DNA of 64,000 bases from Hanleya hanleyi (lineage: Eukaryota > Mollusca > Polyplacophora > Lepidopleurida > Hanleyidae), in contig JAVTVY010020468.1 in the NCBI GenBank assembly GCA_036873755.1, positions 17,201 through 81,200 of the forward strand, read 5' to 3'. Of this stretch, positions 36,839 through 45,800 are shown piece by piece (within the stretch, counting starts at the first letter, position 1; every line of letters starts with the position of its first letter). The notes beneath the pieces are model-generated. The model was given only the letters and a program-made list of their open reading frames with translations. It made no database searches and was not told the DNA's origin. Both the position numbers and the translations under genes were made by a program.

Positions 36839-39800
36839 GGATGGATGTCTGTCTGCCTGGATGGATGTCTGTCCGTCCCCTTGCCTTGTCTGCAAGATAT
36901 CTTGAGAACTACTGGATGGAATTTCACCAAACTTGGATGGAAGCTTCATTGGGATAGCCCCCTCATTTGATTAGGTTTTGGTGTATGTGCGTGCATTCAT
37001 CCGTGTCCGGTGTCCGTCCGTCCGTCCATCTACTTGTACATGTATATACAGGCCTTGTCTGCAAGATATCTTGAGAACTACTGGACGGAATTTCACCCCA
37101 CTTGGATGGAAGCTTTAGTGGGATAGCCCCTCATTTGATTAGATTTTGGTGTGTGTGCGTGCATTCATCCATGTCCGGTGTCCGTCCGTCCGTCCATCTA
37201 CTTGTACATGTATATACAGGGCTTGTCTGCAAGATATCTGGAGAACTACTGGACAGAATTTCACCAAACTTGGATGGAAGCTTCATTGGGATAGCCCCCT
37301 CATTTGATTAGGTTTTGGTGTATGTAGGTGCATTCATCCGTGTCCGGTGTCCGTCCGTCCGTCCATCTACTTGTACATGTATATACAGGGCTTACCTGCA
37401 AGATATCTGGAGAACTACTAGATGGAATTTCACCAAACTTGGATGAAAGCTTCATTGGGATAGCCCCCTCATTTGACTAGGTTTTGGTTTGTGTGCATGC
37501 GTTCATCCGTGTCCGGTGTCCGTCCGTCCATCCATCTACTTGTACATGTATATACAGGCCTTGTCTGCAAGATATCTTGAGAACTACTGGACGGAATTTC
37601 ACCACACTTGGATGGAAGCTTCAGTGGGATAGCCCCCCTCATTTGATTATGTTTTGGTGTGTGTGCGTGCATTCGTTCTGTCCGGTGTCCGTCCGTCCGT
37701 CCATCTACTTGTACATGTATATACAGGGCTTGTCTGCAAGATATCTGGAGAACTACTGGACAGAATTTCACCAAACTTGGATGGAAGCTTCATTGGGATA
37801 GCCCCCTCATTTGATTAGGTTTTGGTGTATGTGCGTGCATTCATCCGTGTCCGGTGTCCGTCCGTCCATCTACTTGTACATGTATGTACAGGCCTTGTCT
37901 GCAAGATATCTTGAGAACTACTGGACGGAATCTCACTCCACTTGGATGGAAGCTACAGTGGGATAGCCCCCTCATTTGATTAGGTTTTGGTGTGTGTGCG
38001 TGCATTCATCCATGTCCGGTGTCCGTCCGTCCGTCCATCTACTTGTACATGTATATACAGGGCTTGTCTGCAAGATATCTGGAGAACTACTAGACAGAAT
38101 TTCACCAAACTTGGATGAAAGCTTCATTGGGATAGCCCCCTCATTTGACTAGGTTTTGGTGTGTGTGCATGCGTTCGTCCGGTGTCCGTCCGTCCGTCCA
38201 TCTGCTTGTACATGTATATACAGGCTTTGTCTGCAAGATATCTTGAGAACTATTGGATGGAATTTCACCAAACTTGGATGGAAGCTTCATTGGGATAGCC
38301 CCCGCATTTGATCAGGTTTTAGTGTATGTGTGCATGCATTCATCCGTGTCCGGTGTCCGTCCAACCGTTCATCTACTTGTACATGTATATACAATGAAAA
38401 TCGCTTCTTTGCAATTAATATTTTTAGATACGCAGCTTTGTTTAAGATACTTATTGTTACATTCATTTTATAGCACTTTCCCTTAAATTATGTGCCCATT
38501 CAAGGCAAGGTGGGAGGTTGGGGGGAGACGTATGTTTTTGCTCAAAAAACAACCAGCATAGGCTTCATGCCGGAGCGGCAACTCAAGGGTCAAAGCGGAA
38601 CCTCTAGTTATTAATTATTAAGGTAAATTTTCCACCATCTACTCATTCCACTCCATCAAAATATCTTCCATAGATCAACTCAACGTATGACAATGTGTAG
38701 AGATACATGTAATTATCATACTTATTTTAACTTCATTTATTCCATGCGGGCAGGAAAAATATAATTATTCTGTAAAGAGACATTTTAAGTTTGCTTTAAT
38801 TTAATTGTAACATTCTGTAAATAATTATGGTAGATAGTAAAACTCAAATGCACACACATTGTGTGAACAGAAATCAAGCGAAACAACTCTTACTTGTGAC
38901 TACTGTTAAACATATCTGCAGAATTTATTACCCGAATTTTCAACGTCAGGAGTCGCCTCTTAATTAAATCTTCTTTTATTTTTTCTACACTGGCTCAAGA
39001 TAGGGATTCTCTGCCCAGGGCAACGGATTTTGTATGTCCGTCGTCCATTAGCTGTACTGGTAATGTATTTCATTGATGTGCAGGTCGATACGAGGGAATC
39101 CCCGCTAGTTGCATGCCAGGACTGCCTCGTTTTGAAATTAGGGTTTCCCAAAGAATGTGAACCAAAATGCCGGCTTTTGAGTCGCTTCCAACGACTGCGA
39201 CGGCACAGTCAGCTCATGCGTTTTCGCGGATTTGCTTACTTATTTTTTTACGGCCAATAATTGCTGATAATTGAAATACATGCGCCTTTTGCGGTATTAT
39301 TTATCTCCAAAATATTGATGCGGGCGGGTCATGCGAAACAACCTATCAACTGACAACGGCCTTTAGGCCAGACAGTTTTTATTTCCGGATTAGCGTGCGG
39401 ACTGCAGGATTTTTCCACTACGGAGGATGGAAAAAAATAAAAATTAAAATGCATAATTTAGATTTTTTTTTTCTGTCATTTGCCATATCTGTCAGGTCGG
39501 AGGAAAAGAAAAAAAGAAGTTCGTCAAATTCATATTTTCTCTTTTATTCCAAGGGGTATAATACCAATAGAAAACTGAAAAATTAGCACAATATCTCATC
39601 TGTCATGTCTGTTCGACTAGAAATGTGCAGTTGTCTAGAATATATTGCATATTACAAGTTCAGCATCTGTACTCTTGCATTGCATCCAACAACAAATGGA
39701 ATTTTAACTTCAACTTTACTATACTGTATGTGAGTGAATGTGTAATGATATTTAGTATATACTAGTAATACCAATTTCATTACCGTACACATTATAAAAA

Positions 39801-42800
39801 ATAAATAAATTCAAATTTAAATGTTTGTGGAGCATAGCTCCAGAGTTGCATTTCTATATTAAATAGAAAATGGAAAATTTACAATTTAGTAGCATGCATC
39901 CAGCTTTGCTATAAAAAAAACATTTATTCACATGTTGTATCAGTGACAAAGTATAAAAATTTTGAGTCGCTTCCAACGACTGCGACGGCACAGTCAGCTC
40001 ATGCGTTTTCGCGGATTTGCTTACTTATTTTTTTACGGCCAATAATTGCTGATAATTGAAATACATGCGCCTTTTGCGGTATTATTTATCTCCAAAATAT
40101 TGATGCGGGCGGGTCATGCGAAACAACCTATCAACTGACAACGGCCTTTAGGCCAGACAGTTTTTATTTCCGGATTAGCGTGCGGACTGCAGGATTTTTC
40201 CACTACGGAGGATGGAAAAAAATAAAAATTAAAATGCATAATTTAGATTTTTTTTTTCTGTCATTTGCCATATCTGTCCGGTCGGAGGAAAAGAAAAAAA
40301 GAAGTTCGTCAAATTCATATTTTCTCTTTTATTCCAAGGGGTATAATACCAATAGAAAACTGAAAAATTAGCACAATATCTCATCTGTCATGTCTGTTCG
40401 ACTAGAAATGTGCAGTTGTCTAGAATATATTGCATATTACAAGTTCAGCATCTGTACTCTTGCATTGCATCCAACAACAAATGGAATTTTAACTTCAACT
40501 TTACTATACTGTATGTGAGTGAATGTGTAATGATATTTAGTATATACTAGTAATACCAATTTCATTACCGTACACATTATAAAAAATAAATAAATTCAAA
40601 TTTAAATGTTTGTGGAGCATAGCTCCAGAGTTGCATTTCTATATTAAATAGAAAATGGAAAATTTACAATTTAGTAGCATGCATCCAGCTTTGCTATAAA
40701 AAAAACATTTATTCACATGTTGTATCAGTGACAAAGTATAAAAATACTTCATGATAAAACAATATTTTTGTTGAAGTTGGTCAAGAAATAAGCTGTTCAC
40801 AAATATATTTATACAGATTTGGTCAATAGATAGCCTACTAAATGCTCAAAATGAAGAGAAAGTGTGTCAAAATCTTGTTAGTTGAGTACAAGCCTGTCCC
40901 TTAGTTGATTGGAACTCTTCTGTGAAAAAGGTAGAAAAGTAACGTATTAAACTTCACAAGTGCTTTTTCATCCATGAAAAAATGGGAAAGATGGCAGGAT
41001 TTACTTTGTTCATTAAAGTATACTTTGATTAAAGAAATGCAGGGAAAGACTGGGAAACTATTCTTGGGAAGTCATGAGGTGAGGCAGGCATTATATCAAA
41101 AGCTTTTCCTAATGCAGCCTACCAACAGTGCTTCATTGTATTACAACAAGAACAACACAGACTGACGATCCTATAATAGGTGCGCGAAAATAACGCTCCT
41201 CAAAAGAAAATTAGGAGCGTGATGGAGCGCGAGCGCGATTGTGCTCCTTAAACGGCCAGGCTAAACTTCTTATATTTTAAAATGTGGAAACTACTTTTCT
41301 GACGTCGGCAGGAATAAAAAAAAAACGCAAATTGAAATTTTAATTTTTTTCTGGAAATCGGAAATCCTACTACGTCGGTGGATCCGCTAATCCGGAAATA
41401 AAAAATGTCTGGCCTAATAGGATATAAAAATGTTTTCAAGGATTAAGGCTAGGGTCTCCAAATTCATATTACATATGCAACTGGGGATTGACTAGAAGCC
41501 TATTGACTGACCTCGACCTATTTTTTTTTTTTTTTGGTCATATACTGTTTATGATGCTATAACATTCATGAAGAAATATAGCGAGGCTTTCCAAATTATT
41601 ACTATACATCTGGTGATGGTACAGAGGTGTGCTGAAGATGACTGACCTTGACCTATTTTATCCAGGTCAGATTCTATTTAGTACAATATTTCTTGAAGGA
41701 TTATAACTACATTGTCCAAATTTATACCACATATGCCTGGACCTGAAGTCTATTGGATATCCCTGACATTGACCTATTCCTAAATGTCAAATTCTATATT
41801 TTAAATCTTAAGTTCTCTGAATTCATGTTTGATAATCATATTCAATTAAGTTAAAATAGATCAGAAATTGTTGAAGAGTACTGACCTTGATCTATATTTC
41901 CAAGATCAAATTATTTGATTTGATTATGAGCTACATGTACATAGAAGAGTATGATATAAAGCTAAGAATTTGGTCATACTCTACCAGAACCTTAGCGCAA
42001 ATTTTTTCCCGTCAATTAAGGCCTTGGCTAAAGCTGACCTGGCTCAAACTGATAGCCGAGGGGTATTGGAGCCCATTGAACTTTTTTTTGGAATTAATAT
42101 ACATGAAAATATTCTTGTTTGTTCTGACTTATTAAAGCCCAACTCACACGACAAACATTTTGTTGTATTAGAACAGAACACTGTTCAGAACATGTTTTGT
42201 CTGCAGTGTGAGGTGCCCAGAAACACGAACATTCTGTTCCAGGGACAAGTTCGTGAAATCAAACATGTTTGATTTTCGGAACATGTTTTTGTCCTCAAAA
42301 CAGTTTGTCTTCAGTGTGTGGTGATCGCGAACATGTGTTCGAACATTTACCAACAGTTATCCAATCAACTGGCAGCTGTCGGTCATGTGACGAAGCCATT
42401 TTGACACAACAATGTCATGTGGCTCCCATCACATCGCGGCGACTGGCGGTCAAGAGAAAATGTTTGCAGTGTGAGGTTACCACAAACAAAAACACGAACA
42501 AACTGTTCTGTTCTAATACAACAAAATGTTCGTAGTGTGAGTTGGGCTTAAAGAGATGCCCCCATGTTGTTTCCCCCCCAGAACTTCGAAGAGTTTGTCC
42601 TGCAGCTTTTTGTTCACAGTTCCTGATGAAGTGAGTTGACTTTCCCAGATTTATTAGGCGTGCACATATTATCAGTTGTGGCACGTTGCCATTCATCAAT
42701 AAACATCTTTGCCGATAAAACATGTTTTTGAGTTGCTGTATTCGACTTTGTGCGCATCGTGCACCCATGGTTTAAGGAACACCTGAACCAGTTAGAATTT

Positions 42801-45800
42801 ACGTGCATTCATGCATGCGTGCATTCAGAATTTCTAACTCGGGATGGTAAGAATAGATATACCCAAAGTTTGGTACCAATCCATGACCTGGAACTGAAGA
42901 TACTGCACGGACTAGCAAAAATTAATAGGCAAACAGAAATCATGATTACAATATATATGACGGTGACCTCGTTTATTGATGGGCGTATAAAAAAAGTTGC
43001 ATCTTGTTCGTCTTCAGTTTTTCTTTTTCGTGACAACAAAATAACTTTATCCAAGCAGGAAATGCAACAGCTGTATTCTTTAAGCCCAACTCACACTACG
43101 AACATTTAGTTGTATTAGAACAAAAACACTGTTCAGAACATGTTTTGTCTGCAGTGTGAGGTGCCCAGAAACAGAAAACATATGTTCGGAACAAATGTTC
43201 GTGAGATCAAACTTGTTTGATATTGCGAACATGTTTTGCCCTGAAACAAGTTTTTGTCTTCAGTGTGTGATGATCGCGAACATTTTGCCGAACATTTACC
43301 AACAGTTATCCAATCAACTGGCAGCTGTCGGTCATGTGACGAAGCAGCTCTCACATGACACAACAAAATGGCCTCGCTGTTTCATCGCGGCGACTGGCGG
43401 TCAAGAGAAAATGTTCGCAGTGTGAGGTTACCGCGAACAAAAACACGAACAAACTGTTCTGTTCTAATACAACAAATTGTTCGTAGTGTGAGTTGGGCTT
43501 TAGCACATGAGAACAAAGTTCTGCTGAATTCAAGCCCAATTTGACCTGCCATTCCTGTGACTTCTATCTTGAACCTTTTTTCATGGACTGATTCATCAAA
43601 AAAAGTGTAATCAGTTCATTTAAATGACAGCATATACATGTATACATGTATAAACATTTATGCTGGCTTGGTCAAATAAGATGGCTCTTTTCCTGGGACT
43701 TCAACCATCTGGGCAGATGTTATTGCACAATTTAGGGGTCTTTTAAAGAGAATATGGAGATAATATATAGTTTATCTAGCTGGTGTGTCAACTTAGTTAG
43801 ACCAGCACAAAAACATAGCACAGCTGCTGACCGACTTTCAGAGGTTGAACCAGTGCAAACTAATTCAGTTGAAATCAGTATTGAAAATGTAAATCAGGGG
43901 GCCAAAATTACACACTTTTGCAGATTTATCAGACATGAACAGAGTGTCTACTTCCTATATCTCTCATGTTAAATCTGCTAAATTCAGGGTGTCAAAATTG
44001 AAAACAGGGTGCCGAAAAGGCACCCTGGCACTCCTCTGGCTAACAACAGTAGGGTCTACATGTTCATGTGCTGTGTATGTTCTTGCCATGTTTATGGAAG
44101 AGCTTACGAGTGTTTGATCCGCTGGATTAGCCAGTGTGGGACACAAGTCACAAACCTGCATTGTCATACATGTACATGGAGCAAACCCTTGATTTTCATA
44201 TAAGGTGAACTGCACTGTCTGTTATGTGCATTTTTGAGCCCACTCTGTGTAAAGAAATAGGGTAAACACCACTTGTGTTTCATATCATGATAGGATGTAG
44301 ACTGTCAGTTTGTAATAATGAAAAGCAATAAACTGTAAGGCCTTCACAAACATATTATTTATTAATTACTCTTATGGAAAAATAATATGAAGCACAAGGG
44401 AAAATTTCATTTATCTATGTAGATGGCCTGTGAAGCAAAGATCTGTCCAAAAGATTGGTTCAGTTCTCTCCTGTGAAGCCTCCCTCCTGAACTAAGCCCC
44501 ACCCCACCCAATAATCTTGTATATTCTGAAAGCTTAAATCGTGGTACGGTACACTACCATTGGGGATGTGCCCCCCAAAGGTACCTGTACTAAGCCCCAC
44601 TTTTTATCTTCTGAGCCAGCTGTCCTCCCACAAGAATTAGAAAAATTCACAAAAAATTTAATCTGACAGTTGTTGAATGATAGCCTGCAAACATTGGATC
44701 ATCGTGCCTTTGCTGGTATATTAGACACTGCGAAAAGTTGACTGATTACCGCAGACATAATTTCCCTATTCCTACGAAACCACACCCCCTACATGTCCCG
44801 CTAATTGTGATTGGTTATAATCCTAGGTCAGATCGCGGCGATTGGCGTTCAAGAGAAAATGTTTGCAGTGTGAGGTTACCACAAACAAAAACACGAACAA
44901 ACTGTTCTGTTCTAATACAACAAAATGTTCGTAGTGTGAGTTGGGCTTAAAGAGATGCCCCCATGTTGTTTTCTCTCATGTTAAATCTGCTAAATTCAGG
45001 GTGTCAAAATTGAAAACAGGGTGCCGAAAAGGCACCCTGGCACTCCTCTGGCTAACAACAGTAGGGTCTACATGTTCATGTGCTGTGTATGTTCTTGCCA
45101 TGTTTATGGAAGAGCTTACGAGTGTTTGATCTGCTGGATTAGCCAGTGTAGGTCAGATTTCACCAACTAGCCTGCTGGAAAAATGTGGAAATATAGTTTA
45201 CGAAGTGGATCTGAAAGATTTCATCTTCATGGAACGATCAGATGGTCTCTTGGACACGTTATTACTTCAGAAATAGAGAGGTTTGAACGGAATTACTGAG
45301 GGAATTTACATTTCTGCAGCAACATTTTCTGACACGGTAAAATAGTTAAAATTTGTAGTTCCACATTTTCCCCATTATTTCTTTGTTTCACTCTCGATCT
45401 TTGTTTGTCAAAATGAAAACATTCTTTGATAATCCGATTGTTCAATGTTTAGGCATTTCAAAGATCTATACATCTGGACAAGTTTCACTCGAGGCGCTCG
45501 CATAAAATGCGACATTGAAGATGGGGTGGTGTTTTATTTGACGGCAAAGCAGCGTATTCGTCTTTCAGCGTCATTGGGGTTGGGAAGGCTCTTAGAAATT
45601 ACACCAAAAGTCGTCATCGGGGTTGGGGACAGCAAATTAATTTGTCGTCTTTTGGCATCATGGGTACCAAATGAGTTTTAATCATTAAAAACTGTACCAG
45701 ACAGTTTTAATCTGTGTGATACAGATCTTCCAAGTATCTGGCCTATTGGGTATAGCAAAGGCACGCAGCATATGGATATGGTCTGCAATGTAGAGCAATT

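Larger units (their letters stand above)
36690..39357. mobile_element. Element B2, split by insertion of a tandem-repeat element
   Basis: The left end CTGTCAGTTAATAGGTTGTT matches B1; the right end CAACCTATCAACTGACAAC closes it at about 39357. Internal sequence is collinear with B1 (TTAAGTTTGCTTTAATTTAA, TTATTACCCGAATTTTCAAC, TTTGAAATTAGGG). Between them 36767-38605 is foreign. Confidence 0.75.

Noticed and set aside
37102..38486. Several 70-105-codon frames as a repeat-protein gene
   Set aside because: All are readings of the 169-bp tandem array in both strands.
39395..40371. Two identical 63-codon open frames as paralogous genes
   Set aside because: They are the same non-coding repeat D sequence present in both halves of the 785-bp tandem duplication.
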